Of a DNA stretch of 64,000 nt, positions 23,331-31,357 are shown one piece after another. Source of the stretch: an uncultured Oscillospiraceae bacterium (GTDB lineage Bacteria > Bacillota > Clostridia > Oscillospirales > Oscillospiraceae); NCBI GenBank assembly GCA_910588105.1, contig CAJUQD010000009.1:1-64000 (forward strand), given 5' to 3'. A program made the translations under genes and the position numbers. How positions within the stretch are numbered: the first letter of the stretch is position 1; every line of letters starts with the position of its first letter. The notes below the pieces were generated by a model that saw only the letters and a list, made by a program, of their open reading frames with translations, was not told the DNA's origin and searched no databases.

Positions 23331-24199
23331 TTACTCTTCTCCTTATTATCTCTCATTTCTTTCCAACGGCCATCCAAAACGGCGCTTTGAACCGCAGGAA
23401 GGCCTATATAGAGAATATTCTCCACAATGGGCGTCCATCTGTCCAGCTCCAACAGCTCCGCCGCAGAGCCTGCCAAACGCAGCGAGTGCGTTGCGGTGGT
23501 CTCCAGATAATCCCGGTTGTCCCGGGCGTTCCCCTCAAATCGGGCATCCAGCGCATTATAGCGCCCTTTCCGCCTGTCATCATCCAAATCGTCCCAGGCA
23601 TCCATCAGGTAAACCCACCGGCCCAGATGATAGAGCAGCTGGGCCAGCGTCCGCCTCTTTCCCTCTCCAGGGACTGCCTGGGCTGCGCATGCCAAAATCT
23701 GAGCGAAAGCGTCTGCGGCCCGATCCAGTTGGGGGGATTTTGACTCCTCAAACTCCCGCAGGCGGGTCAGCCCCTCCCGGGTTTGGATGTCAAATCCAGG
23801 CTGGGCATCCGCCGCCCGGCGGTAAGCCCGATGGAACAGCCGCCGCATAAAACGGAAGGGAAGCCCGGCAAAAAAACTATGGTCGTCCACATCATCGCTC
23901 AGCTTGTGCCAAGTTAGGATCATACTTTGGTCGGCGGCGGCGTCCAGCCGGCTGCACGTCAGGCAGGGCCTGGGCCTGCGACACGGGTGAATCGGGCAGC
24001 GCAGGCAACACAGCCTGTCCTCCCCCTCCCCCGCCGCCAGAACAATGGCTAAAAATGTGAAGTCATATTGCAGTGTCATCCTGGCCAACCAGCCATGACG
24101 CCTCCCCAGCGCATGGCACAGCCCACAGTAAGCACTCTGGTATACGTCCTTTTGCTCCTGATCCAGCCGGTTCAGGGCAGGACGGACATAGCCAAACAT
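23327..24199 (-). CDS. DUF5685 family protein
   Basis: This 290-residue protein begins MFGYVRP and contains YCGLCHALG and a cysteine-rich run (CCLRCPIHPCRRPRPCLTC), both typical of DUF5685. Later helices include LMDAWDDLDDDRRKGRYN, an acidic motif reminiscent of the metal-binding DXXDD of isoprenoid synthase folds. Function is not established. Its ATG overlaps the cdaR stop by one base (TGATG) and its own stop overlaps the J-domain gene, so all three should be made together. Confidence 0.85.
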   Translation of the reverse strand: MFGYVRPALNRLDQEQKDVYQSAYCGLCHALGRRHGWLARMTLQYDFTFLAIVLAAGEGEDRLCCLRCPIHPCRRPRPCLTCSRLDAAADQSMILTWHKLSDDVDDHSFFAGLPFRFMRRLFHRAYRRAADAQPGFDIQTREGLTRLREFEESKSPQLDRAADAFAQILACAAQAVPGEGKRRTLAQLLYHLGRWVYLMDAWDDLDDDRRKGRYNALDARFEGNARDNRDYLETTATHSLRLAGSAAELLELDRWTPIVENILYIGLPAVQSAVLDGRWKEMRDNKEKSK

Positions 24200-25500
24200 C
24201 AGCCGTCCCGGGCCAGGGATACCACGATGGAGTAGGTCCTGGGGGTTACCACGCCCACATCGCTCGAGGTCGCCGCGCTGTACAGGTAAATTGTGACGGG
24301 CACCGTGTATTTTCCCGCAGCCTGATTGATGTCTTTCAAATCGGCCACTACCCGGATGCTCTCTTCGGTGAGCTCGTCCAGCAGCGCCTCCGGCCCCCGC
24401 ACCCGCACCGGCAGAACCTGGGTAATGATGGTTGGCGTCCAGCCCTCGGGGGCGTTGATAGTGCTGATGCGGCTGGTCACCTGGAATGTTCGGGTTTCCA
24501 CCCTTTTGTTCACGCTGAGCAAAGCAGTCACCTCGGTGATGCCGCTCAGGTTCTCCAATTCATCGGCCAACGGAATGGAGAAGGTCACCTCTCCCCCACT
24601 CTGGGCCAGATTGTCGTCCAGCTCCGCCAAGTCTATGGTGCCTAGAACCAATTCCCCCTCCCCTGTCAGTGCATCCACAGCCTCCCTGCTGCCTGCCACA
24701 GTGATGGTGCTGTCACTGAGCCTGAGCCTTACATCTTTTTCACTCAGGCCTCCTCCCGGGACTATATTCACCTTTAAGGGAACCTCCGCCGTGGCCCGTA
24801 TGGGAAAAACAGTGTAAATGGCGTCCACATCGCAGCTTATCCCCAGCTCCAGCGGGTCGCCGCTGGCCCCGATAAGTTGGAAAGGGAACGCATTGCTCAC
24901 CGTCTCCGTCAGGTTGTCTCCGGTGACAATAACCTTGGCGTGGGATACCTGGTTAACCAAGTCCGCCCGGCCGCTGATAAGGAGTTCCATCGGGTCAAAT
25001 CGAAAATCATCGTTATCCCCAGCCAAATAGCCCTCGGCTACCGTACCCTGGAACTCACCCTCTATCCTCACTTTCCGGCTCAGCGCCCGGGCCACTTCCA
25101 CGCTCACCGCGCTGCCGCCCAACCCGCCCGGTCCGCTGTAGATAATCTCCACGTCCGTCTCTTTGACCCCGTTAGGCAGAATCACACGGTAGTTCACCAC
25201 ATGGGTATCATCCGTGCTGATGTTGGCCACATTCGCCACCAGCCTGGGCTGCTCCCTTTTCAGCACTGCCAAAACCATAGGGGACGCCTGGACGGTGATG
25301 GTGGCCTTCACATCCCGGTTGACAATCATCAGCCCCCGCTCCTCCAAAATTTCCTCCCCGGTAAACTCCACAGGGAGGTTGGCAAAGCGTTCGCTGTCCT
25401 TGGTGCTATCCTTGGAGGTCACAAACAGCCAAGCCGCGAAGGCCAGCAAAACGGAGAGCACCACATACAAGGCCTTGCTGTCAAGAATCTTCTTTCCCAT
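24199..25500 (-). CDS. CdaA regulator CdaR (YbbR domains)
   Basis: CdaR is the membrane-bound partner that modulates the diadenylate cyclase CdaA. The 433-residue protein has an N-terminal membrane anchor (ALYVVLSVLLAFAAWLFV) followed by several extracellular YbbR repeats of 80-90 residues. The start at 25500 has GGGAG 9 bases upstream. It overlaps the 3' end of cdaA by 20 bases, supporting co-production. The cdaA-cdaR order is standard; glmM, which often follows, is absent here. Confidence 0.92.
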   Translation of the reverse strand: MGKKILDSKALYVVLSVLLAFAAWLFVTSKDSTKDSERFANLPVEFTGEEILEERGLMIVNRDVKATITVQASPMVLAVLKREQPRLVANVANISTDDTHVVNYRVILPNGVKETDVEIIYSGPGGLGGSAVSVEVARALSRKVRIEGEFQGTVAEGYLAGDNDDFRFDPMELLISGRADLVNQVSHAKVIVTGDNLTETVSNAFPFQLIGASGDPLELGISCDVDAIYTVFPIRATAEVPLKVNIVPGGGLSEKDVRLRLSDSTITVAGSREAVDALTGEGELVLGTIDLAELDDNLAQSGGEVTFSIPLADELENLSGITEVTALLSVNKRVETRTFQVTSRISTINAPEGWTPTIITQVLPVRVRGPEALLDELTEESIRVVADLKDINQAAGKYTVPVTIYLYSAATSSDVGVVTPRTYSIVVSLARDG

Positions 25501-26380
25501 TGGAATTATCTCCCTTGATGCCCTTGAATACACTGGTAATCCGGGCGGCGGCGGTGACGGGCTTATTCTCTTCGCCCGTCCCCGGCATCAGTTCCAGACG
25601 GAGCAGCCGCTCCAGGGTCTCCGGCGACAGGTGGCGCTTGAGCATCCCATTGACGGCCACCGAAATGGAACCTGTTTCCTCAGATACAATGGCTACCACC
25701 GCGTCGGAATTTTCGCTGATGCCGATACCAGCCCGGTGACGCATGCCCAGATCCCGGCTCAAATTCACATTGCCCGACAAGGGTAGCATGCACCCTGCCC
25801 CTATGATGCGCCCGCTTCGGACGATCACCGCCCCATCGTGAAGGGGCGCTTTATTCCAGAACAGATTCTTCAAAAGCTCAGCCGACACCTGGCAGTCCAG
25901 GCCGGTGCCGGTCTTGAGCACGTCGTCCAACAGGGTGCGGCGCTCAAATACCATCAGCGCCCCCACCCTGTCCCTGGACAGGGACGCATAGGCGTCCACG
26001 GTCTCCTTGATGGCGGTTTCCAAGTCGTTGCTATAACTCTCCGCCACAAACAGCTCCTTGATCTTGCCGCTGCCCATCTGCTCCAAAAACCGGCGCAGCT
26101 CTGGCTGAAACAGGATAATAAGGGCGATGACACCCAGCTCCACCGCGTTGTTCAGCACCGTGCGGACAACCCTCAGATGGAGCTGGGGCAGATTGGCCAG
26201 CGCCATGGCCACCACAATGAATAAAATGGCCTTGACCACCTGCCCGGACCGGCTGCGGCGCACAAAGCGGAACAGATGGTAAATGCCGAAGGCTATGATG
26301 GCCATATCCAGAAGGTCGGTGAGGCCGATGAGCCTGAGGTATTCCGGCACCAGCTCAAGCGTCTGCAAAATGGTTTCCAC
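25481..26380 (-). CDS. cdaA: Diadenylate cyclase CdaA
   Basis: CdaA condenses two ATP molecules into the second messenger c-di-AMP, which controls potassium, osmotic balance and wall stress. Three hydrophobic helices occupy about the first 90 residues, followed by a DisA_N domain with the active-site motifs DGA (182-184) and RHR (214-216). The GTG at 26380 is chosen as start (AAGGAG 9 bases upstream), giving 299 residues; the frame stays open to 26440 without a better signal. It heads the group cdaA-cdaR-DUF5685-J-domain protein. Confidence 0.93.
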   Translation of the reverse strand: METILQTLELVPEYLRLIGLTDLLDMAIIAFGIYHLFRFVRRSRSGQVVKAILFIVVAMALANLPQLHLRVVRTVLNNAVELGVIALIILFQPELRRFLEQMGSGKIKELFVAESYSNDLETAIKETVDAYASLSRDRVGALMVFERRTLLDDVLKTGTGLDCQVSAELLKNLFWNKAPLHDGAVIVRSGRIIGAGCMLPLSGNVNLSRDLGMRHRAGIGISENSDAVVAIVSEETGSISVAVNGMLKRHLSPETLERLLRLELMPGTGEENKPVTAAARITSVFKGIKGDNSNGKEDS

Positions 26381-26560
26381 GCCCACCCACTCCTTTCCTC
26401 CCCGAAACTGTCGCGGCGGCGGATTGCCGTACTGCGGCATTTTGAATATTATAGCTTATTTGTCTGGCGTTGGCAAGTAATTCAAGGAGAATTCAGAGAA
26501 AATTCACGTCCCGTACATAGACAATATAAGGGGGCGCGGTATATTCCACGCCCCCTCGCC

Positions 26561-27691
26561 CTATTTTTTTGCCGCGCGTACCAGCTCCCGGACGGTCTCC
26601 GCCGCCCGTTCCGCCTGATCCCGGCGGTTAAAGGCGGAAAAGCTGAAACGGACGGTGCCGGTATCCAGCGTACCCGCCATACGGTGGGCCAACGGGGCGC
26701 AGTGCAGACCCGCACGCACGGCGATCCCCCGCTTTGCCATCGCCGCCCCCGCCTCTTCACAGTCCAGCCCATCCACAACGATGGAATACAGCCCGCTCTG
26801 GCTGCCATTGTTCCCCCGGAACACAGTAATGCCGGGACACCGTTCCAACATGTCCATCATCCGCCCGGCCAGCATCTGCTCATGACGGTGGATACGGCCT
26901 GCGCCCGTCCGGGCGACAAATTTCATTCCTTCCAGCAGGCCCGCCGCACCGCAAACATTGTGGGTGCCCGCCTCCAATCGATCCGGGAGAAAATCGGGCA
27001 TCTCCTGCTGCGCGGAAAGGCTGCCCGTCCCGCCGAACAGCACAGGCCGGGTCTGGCTACCGCACAGCAGCAACCCGGTGCCCTGGGGCCCATACAGCCC
27101 TTTGTGCCCCGGCATGGCGACAAACGCCGCCCCCCAGCCCTCCATATCCACGTTGAGCACTCCGGCCGATTGGGATGCGTCTACAATGAGGGGCACGCCC
27201 CGCTCCCGGCACAGCCTGGCAATGCGCTCTACCGGCTGGACAAAGCCAAACACGTTGGACACGTGGTTGCAGATGACAGCGTCCACACCAGGGGTAACCT
27301 CCCGCTCAAAGGCCGCATATACCCCTTCTGAATCGAACAGCGGCCCGCCGGCCACCTTAACCTTCACTTCCGGGATGGCGTGGACTGGCCGGGTAACGGC
27401 GTTGTGCTCATAGCCGGAGATCACCACGGTCCCCCCTGGCCCCACCAGGGAGCGGATGGCAATATTCAGCCCATGGGTGGCATTTGAGGTCAGCACAACC
27501 CGCTCCGGGTCATCCACATGGAACAGCCGCGCCGCCTGCTCCCGCATTTGGTACATTAGCTTCGCCGCTCCCATTCCCGGCGCGTGCCCGCCTCTGCCGG
27601 GGCTGGCCAGATGGGTCATGGCCCATGCGCAGGCCCGGGGGACTGTCCCAGGTTTTTCCAGCGTGGTGGCGGCACTGTCCAGATAAATCAT
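26561..27691 (-). CDS. Cysteine desulfurase family aminotransferase class V
   Basis: This 376-residue PLP enzyme opens with MIYLDSAATTLEKPG. The Schiff-base lysine is K197 in MPGHKGLYGPQGTG. A cysteine (C331 in RAGLHCAP) sits where SufS-type desulfurases hold their sulphur-accepting cysteine. These features point to the EF2568-type cysteine desulfurase family, linked in published comparative work with selenium-dependent molybdenum hydroxylase genes. The ATG at 27691 overlaps the DUF3343 stop (ATGA) and has GAGGTG upstream; the long upstream frame to 28036 covers other genes and is not used. It may supply sulphur or selenium. Confidence 0.88.
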   Translation of the reverse strand: MIYLDSAATTLEKPGTVPRACAWAMTHLASPGRGGHAPGMGAAKLMYQMREQAARLFHVDDPERVVLTSNATHGLNIAIRSLVGPGGTVVISGYEHNAVTRPVHAIPEVKVKVAGGPLFDSEGVYAAFEREVTPGVDAVICNHVSNVFGFVQPVERIARLCRERGVPLIVDASQSAGVLNVDMEGWGAAFVAMPGHKGLYGPQGTGLLLCGSQTRPVLFGGTGSLSAQQEMPDFLPDRLEAGTHNVCGAAGLLEGMKFVARTGAGRIHRHEQMLAGRMMDMLERCPGITVFRGNNGSQSGLYSIVVDGLDCEEAGAAMAKRGIAVRAGLHCAPLAHRMAGTLDTGTVRFSFSAFNRRDQAERAAETVRELVRAAKK

Positions 27692-27942
27692 GATTTCACC
27701 TCGCTGTACTCCCCCTCCGCCGTCTGAAGGAACACCTGCTTGGGGGACATGCCCTCCCGGCGCAGCACTGTCAGCGCGTCGGCGAGCCGTCTCTCCGGGA
27801 TGCGCACACAATAGCCGCAGCCCTCCTTGGAAATAAGCTTGGGCGAGCGCTGGACCCATCCTGGAATACCCACCCGCTCCAGCACTTGGGCGGTGCGCTG
27901 GGCATAGGTGAGCGAGCGGCAGATAATGAGGTAATAGACCAT
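27688..27942 (-). CDS. DUF3343 protein, putative Se/S carrier
   Basis: An 84-residue DUF3343 protein. The family shows as YYLIICRSLTYAQRTAQVL, a GCGYCVRI pair of cysteines in the middle and a C-terminal LRREGM segment. DUF3343 members are annotated as putative selenium/sulphur carriers and often neighbour the desulfurase-like enzyme found here. Translation of the two genes is coupled by a 4-base overlap. selD and the molybdenum hydroxylase genes are not in the window, so the role is inferred. Confidence 0.85.
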   Translation of the reverse strand: MVYYLIICRSLTYAQRTAQVLERVGIPGWVQRSPKLISKEGCGYCVRIPERRLADALTVLRREGMSPKQVFLQTAEGEYSEVKS

Positions 27943-27984
27943 TGGCCCACCATTCCTTTTCCCTGTTTCTTGAGGGGCGTGAAA

Positions 27985-28024
27985 GCGCTCCTCTCAAAGG
28001 CATCTTATGCCCTGAGAGGAGCGC
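27985..28024. terminator. Nested hairpin between ispF and the DUF3343 gene
   Basis: A 12-bp stem GCGCTCCTCTCA/TGAGAGGAGCGC (27985-27996 with 28013-28024) encloses a second short stem GGCAT/ATGCC. It follows the ispF stop by 13 bases and probably ends the ispDF transcript. No T-tract is present. Confidence 0.65.
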
Positions 28025-28036
28025 CGGTGACATCAT

Positions 28037-28510
28037 TTACTTTTCCTCAATCAGCGCCACCGCATGGGCGGCGATTCCCTCGCCCGCCCCGGTGAAGCCA
28101 AGGCCCTCCTCGGTGGTAGCCTTGACACTCACCCGGCCCGGATCAATTCCCATGGCGGCGGCCAGCCGCTCCCGCATCAGGGGAACGTGGGCGGCCAGCT
28201 TGGGCCGTTGGGCCAATACCGTGGCGTCCACATTGCCAATCCCATACCCGTTTTCATCCAATAGTCCCGCAACCCGGCGCAGCAGCGCCAGGCTGTCCGC
28301 CCCCTCGTAAGCGGGGTCATTGTCCGGGAACTGCCCTCCAATATCCCCCAGCGCCGCCGCCCCCAGCAAGGCATCCATGACGGCATGCGCTAGCACATCG
28401 GCATCAGAGTGGCCCAACAGGCCCTTTTCAAAGGGAAGCTCCACCCCGCCCAGAACAAGTCTGCATCCCTCCACCAGACGGTGTACGTCATACCCGTGGC
28501 CAATTCTCAC
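28037..28510 (-). CDS. ispF: 2-C-methyl-D-erythritol 2,4-cyclodiphosphate synthase
   Basis: IspF forms the cyclic diphosphate in the non-mevalonate isoprenoid pathway. Metal-binding residues D8, H10 (in GYDVHR) and H42 are in place, along with LLGHSDADVLAHAVMDALLGA and the late KATTEEGLGFTG. Its length of 157 is standard. The start overlaps the end of ispD by 4 bases, so the two enzymes are coupled; IspH of the same pathway is at 47-49 kb. Confidence 0.97.
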   Translation of the reverse strand: MRIGHGYDVHRLVEGCRLVLGGVELPFEKGLLGHSDADVLAHAVMDALLGAAALGDIGGQFPDNDPAYEGADSLALLRRVAGLLDENGYGIGNVDATVLAQRPKLAAHVPLMRERLAAAMGIDPGRVSVKATTEEGLGFTGAGEGIAAHAVALIEEK

Positions 28511-29226
28511 AGCGCAGGCGCCTCCTCCAGCAAAACCTCGCCGATGAGCAGGTCGGCAGGGGTTGTGAGCTTGATGTTTCGCTCATCCCCGGCAGTAAGC
28601 GCCACCTTCATCCCAAGCCGTTCTACGGCAGCACAATCGTCGGTGAGCTCGACCCCGTCGTCCAGCGCCTTTTGCAGCGCTGCCCGGATCAGGTCGCCGT
28701 CAAATACCTGGGGTGTCTGTACGGCATACAGTGACGGGCGGTCCAAGGTACGTTCCACCAAGCCGTCCCGGGCCTCTTTGATGGTGTCCTTCACCGAAAC
28801 GGCGGGGGCCGCAGCGCCTCCCACCGCCGCCTGGGCAATAGCATCCCCAATCACCTGGGGAGTGACAAAAGGCCTTGCCCCATCATGGATGGCAATGAGA
28901 GGGGCTTTGTGTCCGCATTCCAAAGTACCCAGTCGGGCGGACTGTGTGCGGGTCTCCCCGCCCCGAATCACTTTGGCCACCTTGGTCAAACCGAAATCCT
29001 GGCACAGCCGCGCCACATCCGGCACCAAATCCTCCCGGGTAACAACCACGATCTCTTTTACTTCGGAAACCTGCTGAAAACTCTGGAGGCAACGCACAAT
29101 CACGGGCAGCCCGCCCACCTCCGCCAAAACCTTGTCAAACCCCATCCGGGTGGATGCCCCGGCAGCCACCACCACCACCGAGCAGCTAGGCCCGGCCTCT
29201 TTTTTCCGTCTGCGAAACAGTCCCAT
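28507..29226 (-). CDS. ispD: 2-C-methyl-D-erythritol 4-phosphate cytidylyltransferase
   Basis: IspD attaches CMP to methylerythritol phosphate. The nucleotide-binding loop AAGASTRMGFDK and the later IAIHDGARPFVTP are clear. Starting at 29226 gives 239 residues with a short basic leader (MGLFRRRKK); the frame extends to 29316 without a ribosome-binding site. The upstream signal is weak. ispF follows with a 4-base overlap. Confidence 0.94.
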   Translation of the reverse strand: MGLFRRRKKEAGPSCSVVVVAAGASTRMGFDKVLAEVGGLPVIVRCLQSFQQVSEVKEIVVVTREDLVPDVARLCQDFGLTKVAKVIRGGETRTQSARLGTLECGHKAPLIAIHDGARPFVTPQVIGDAIAQAAVGGAAAPAVSVKDTIKEARDGLVERTLDRPSLYAVQTPQVFDGDLIRAALQKALDDGVELTDDCAAVERLGMKVALTAGDERNIKLTTPADLLIGEVLLEEAPAL

Positions 29227-29355
29227 ATCGTCTTTACAAACTCCATTCCACTGCGCCCGCCTCCGGCGGGCATCCGTTATTCCGTTGCTCGTCCTCCCCC
29301 ACGCGATCCGCTCCACCCGGCCCGCGTGGGGCCACTCTTATCTTTTCCACAGCGC

Positions 29356-29377
29356 AAAAAGGAGCCTTTCGGCCCCT
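29356..29377 (-). terminator. Terminator of carD
   Basis: A 7-bp stem (29360-29366 with 29371-29377) is capped by a GAAA tetraloop on the minus strand and followed by five T residues. It begins 4 bases after the carD stop. Confidence 0.8.
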
Positions 29378-29381
29378 CTTG

Positions 29382-29861
29382 CTAATGACTCAGCAGGCTG
29401 TTGATACTGCTCTCTACCGTTTCATAGGGCAAGCTCTGGGCCAGTACCAGCTCAGAGATGAGAATCTGCTTGGCCGTGTGAAGCATTTTTCGTTCCCCGT
29501 TTGATAACCCCCGCTGGCTGTCCCGCCGCAGCAGCCCCTTCACTACCCGGGCTACTTCCAGCAGGTCTCCGCTCTTCAGTCGCACCATATTTTCCCGGTA
29601 CCGGCGGTTCCAGTTCTGGGTCATATCTACCTCAATGTCTTCCATCTCAGACATGAGTTCTTCCGCCCTGGTGTCGGACACCACAGGGCGCATCCCGATC
29701 TCGCCCGTATTATCCGTAGGCACCATCACCACCATATTGCCCACAGACAGCTTGAGCAGGTAAAACTCCTGAACATGCCCGGAAACTTTGCGCTGAACAA
29801 TGGAGTCTATAACCCCCGCCCCGTGCATAGGGTGGACTACCTTATCTCCGACCTGATACAA
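29382..29861 (-). CDS. CarD family transcription regulator
   Basis: CarD-type proteins bind the RNA polymerase beta subunit and affect open-complex stability at promoters such as those of rRNA genes. The N-terminal RNA-polymerase-interacting domain (LYQVGDKVVHPMHGAGVI and LKLSVGNMVVMVP) is followed by a helical DNA-contacting part. A TTG at 29861 is the likely start: GGAGGTG lies 5 bases upstream, while an ATG at 29885 precedes that motif. The result is 159 residues, close to the usual family size. It stands alone, with its own terminator. Confidence 0.9.
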   Translation of the reverse strand: MYQVGDKVVHPMHGAGVIDSIVQRKVSGHVQEFYLLKLSVGNMVVMVPTDNTGEIGMRPVVSDTRAEELMSEMEDIEVDMTQNWNRRYRENMVRLKSGDLLEVARVVKGLLRRDSQRGLSNGERKMLHTAKQILISELVLAQSLPYETVESSINSLLSH

Positions 29862-30061
29862 TGTCTCACCTCCAAAAATATGCATAACTTTCCAAAGTTA
29901 TTATACCCTTTTCTCCCTGCCTATGCAACCTTTTTTCTCAAAAATTTTCAAATTTTACGAAAAATTGCCGGAACAGCGGGGGTTCCTGGGCAGATCAGTC
30001 AAAAAACGGCATCATCTTTCAAAGCCTTGTCCTTATAACCAGGCGGATCATGATTCCAAAA

Positions 30062-30100
30062 AGGCAAAAATGGAAGGCACCCAATTGGGTGCCTTCCATT
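30062..30100 (-). terminator. Terminator of tRNA-Arg
   Basis: A 16- to 17-bp palindromic stem abuts the CCA end of the tRNA gene and is followed on the minus strand by TTTTTGCCTTTTT. Confidence 0.88.
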
Positions 30101-30177
30101 TGGTACGGCTGGAGGGACTCGAACCCCCGACCTTTTGGTTCGTAGCCAAACACTCTATCCAGCTGAGCTACAGCCGC
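30101..30177 (-). tRNA. tRNA-Arg (anticodon ACG), CCA encoded
   Basis: The 77-base cloverleaf reads GCGGCTG...CAGCCGT with ACCA at the end (the first pair is a G-U wobble). The anticodon stem TTTGG/CCAAA frames the loop CTACGAA, giving anticodon ACG. The T loop is TTCGAGT. The wobble A would be converted to inosine by TadA to read CGU, CGC and CGA. It is a single gene with its own promoter and terminator. Confidence 0.97.
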
Positions 30178-30199
30178 ATCTGTTTTTCACAGCTTAGTC

Positions 30200-30228
30200 A
30201 TAATAACACATTGCTCCGGGAAATGCAA
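30200..30228 (-). promoter_or_regulatory. Promoter of tRNA-Arg
   Basis: On the minus strand TTGCAT (30223-30228), 17 bases, then TATTAT (30200-30205), placed 22 bases before the mature tRNA end. Confidence 0.78.
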
Positions 30229-30269
30229 GCTGTTTTTTCAATTTTTTCGAATTTTTTTCTGGATGCCAA

Positions 30270-30304
30270 AAACGGGGCCGATTACAGCAAAATCGGCCCC
30301 GTTT
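30270..30304 (-). terminator. Terminator of the rex-SLH operon
   Basis: A perfect 14-bp stem AAACGGGGCCGATT/AATCGGCCCCGTTT (30270-30283 with 30291-30304) lies just after the SLH gene. On the minus strand it ends in five T residues. Confidence 0.88.
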
Positions 30305-30307
30305 CCC

Positions 30308-31357
30308 TTATTTCTGTGTCCACGTTACAAACCGATGAAGCATGGCGGCCACTTCGGCCCGGGTGGCGTCCCCGTCAGGAACCAGTAACCCATCCCTGCC
30401 GTTGATGATTTTAACCCCCACGGCCCAGGAAATGGCGCTGCGTCCCCAAGAGGCCACGGTCCCTGCGTCTGAGAATTCGGACAGCTGGGCGGACACGCTC
30501 ACATCGTAACCCATTTTCACCGCATAGTTATAAAGAATCACCGCAATTTGCTGCCGGGTTATGTTGGAGAACGGGTCGAACAACCCGTTCCCTATGCCGG
30601 AAACCACTCCGGTGCGGCCCGCCCAAACAGTGCCTGCCGTATACCACTGCCCATCCGGGATATCCAGGAATACGGCGGAATACTCGTCGGCAGGCTTCCC
30701 CGCCAGCCGGTGGAGCACCGTGGTCATCATACACCGTTGCATCTTGTCCTCCGGCGCAAACTGCGTGGGGCTGCTGCCGTTGAACAATTCATAACGGTAC
30801 ACGTAGGCGACATCCTCATAAAACCATGCGCTCTGGGGCACATCCGCGAAGGGCAGCTGACCCGGAAGCGGTTCCCCCGCCCTGACCGTCCATTCGCCTT
30901 CCGCCATCCACCGGGCTTCGACGGACGATACCGTCAGCGTCACATCCGTCCCAGCCAGATAACGGTGGCCTACCGTCAGCATACCGCCAGCGGGGATCTC
31001 CTCCCCAACGGTGGCGTCCACCAATATACCGCTGCGTACCGCCGCGCTGCCCTGGATCCAGATCAGTCCGCAACCGATGCTTCCGGCCGCCATATCCCCG
31101 TTCGTTCCAGTCTGCGAAACAAAGGAACCGACCGCCACGCCGCTGCCCTGTCCAGCCTGTCCCGCTGCCGCGCTATAGATTGCGGAGGTATCGCGATCCA
31201 CCTCCTGTTTGACCATGGCCTTCAAATCGTTCCAAAACGCTCCAGTAAGGTGGCTCAGGGATACCAGTGCCTGATCCTGGCTGGTGGCTCCCGCCAGCGT
31301 CACCGTTCCCGCCAAAATGGCCAGCCCCAGCACCCCGGCCAGAATTCTCTTTTTCAT
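30308..31357 (-). CDS. Secreted protein with three S-layer homology domains
   Basis: This 349-residue protein has a signal peptide (MKKRILAGVLGLAILAG...AGA) and a middle region of unknown fold (about 30-165). Three SLH domains follow (about 167-225, 228-285, 288-346; for example FADVPQSAWFYEDVAYVY and FSDAGTVASWGRSAISWA). SLH domains bind secondary cell-wall polymers and hold proteins on the surface. AGGAGG lies 4 bases before the ATG, and the ATG overlaps the rex stop. Pairing of a surface protein with a redox repressor in one overlapping unit is unusual. Confidence 0.9.
   Translation of the reverse strand: MKKRILAGVLGLAILAGTVTLAGATSQDQALVSLSHLTGAFWNDLKAMVKQEVDRDTSAIYSAAAGQAGQGSGVAVGSFVSQTGTNGDMAAGSIGCGLIWIQGSAAVRSGILVDATVGEEIPAGGMLTVGHRYLAGTDVTLTVSSVEARWMAEGEWTVRAGEPLPGQLPFADVPQSAWFYEDVAYVYRYELFNGSSPTQFAPEDKMQRCMMTTVLHRLAGKPADEYSAVFLDIPDGQWYTAGTVWAGRTGVVSGIGNGLFDPFSNITRQQIAVILYNYAVKMGYDVSVSAQLSEFSDAGTVASWGRSAISWAVGVKIINGRDGLLVPDGDATRAEVAAMLHRFVTWTQK

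Noticed and set aside
27979..27992. A CcpA (cre-like) site, TGAAAGCGCTCCTC
   Set aside because: The match fails in the last positions and the sequence belongs to the hairpin after ispF.
27692..28036. N-terminal extension of the desulfurase-like protein
   Set aside because: It would overlap the DUF3343 gene and the following hairpin; the family start at 27691 has its own ribosome-binding site.
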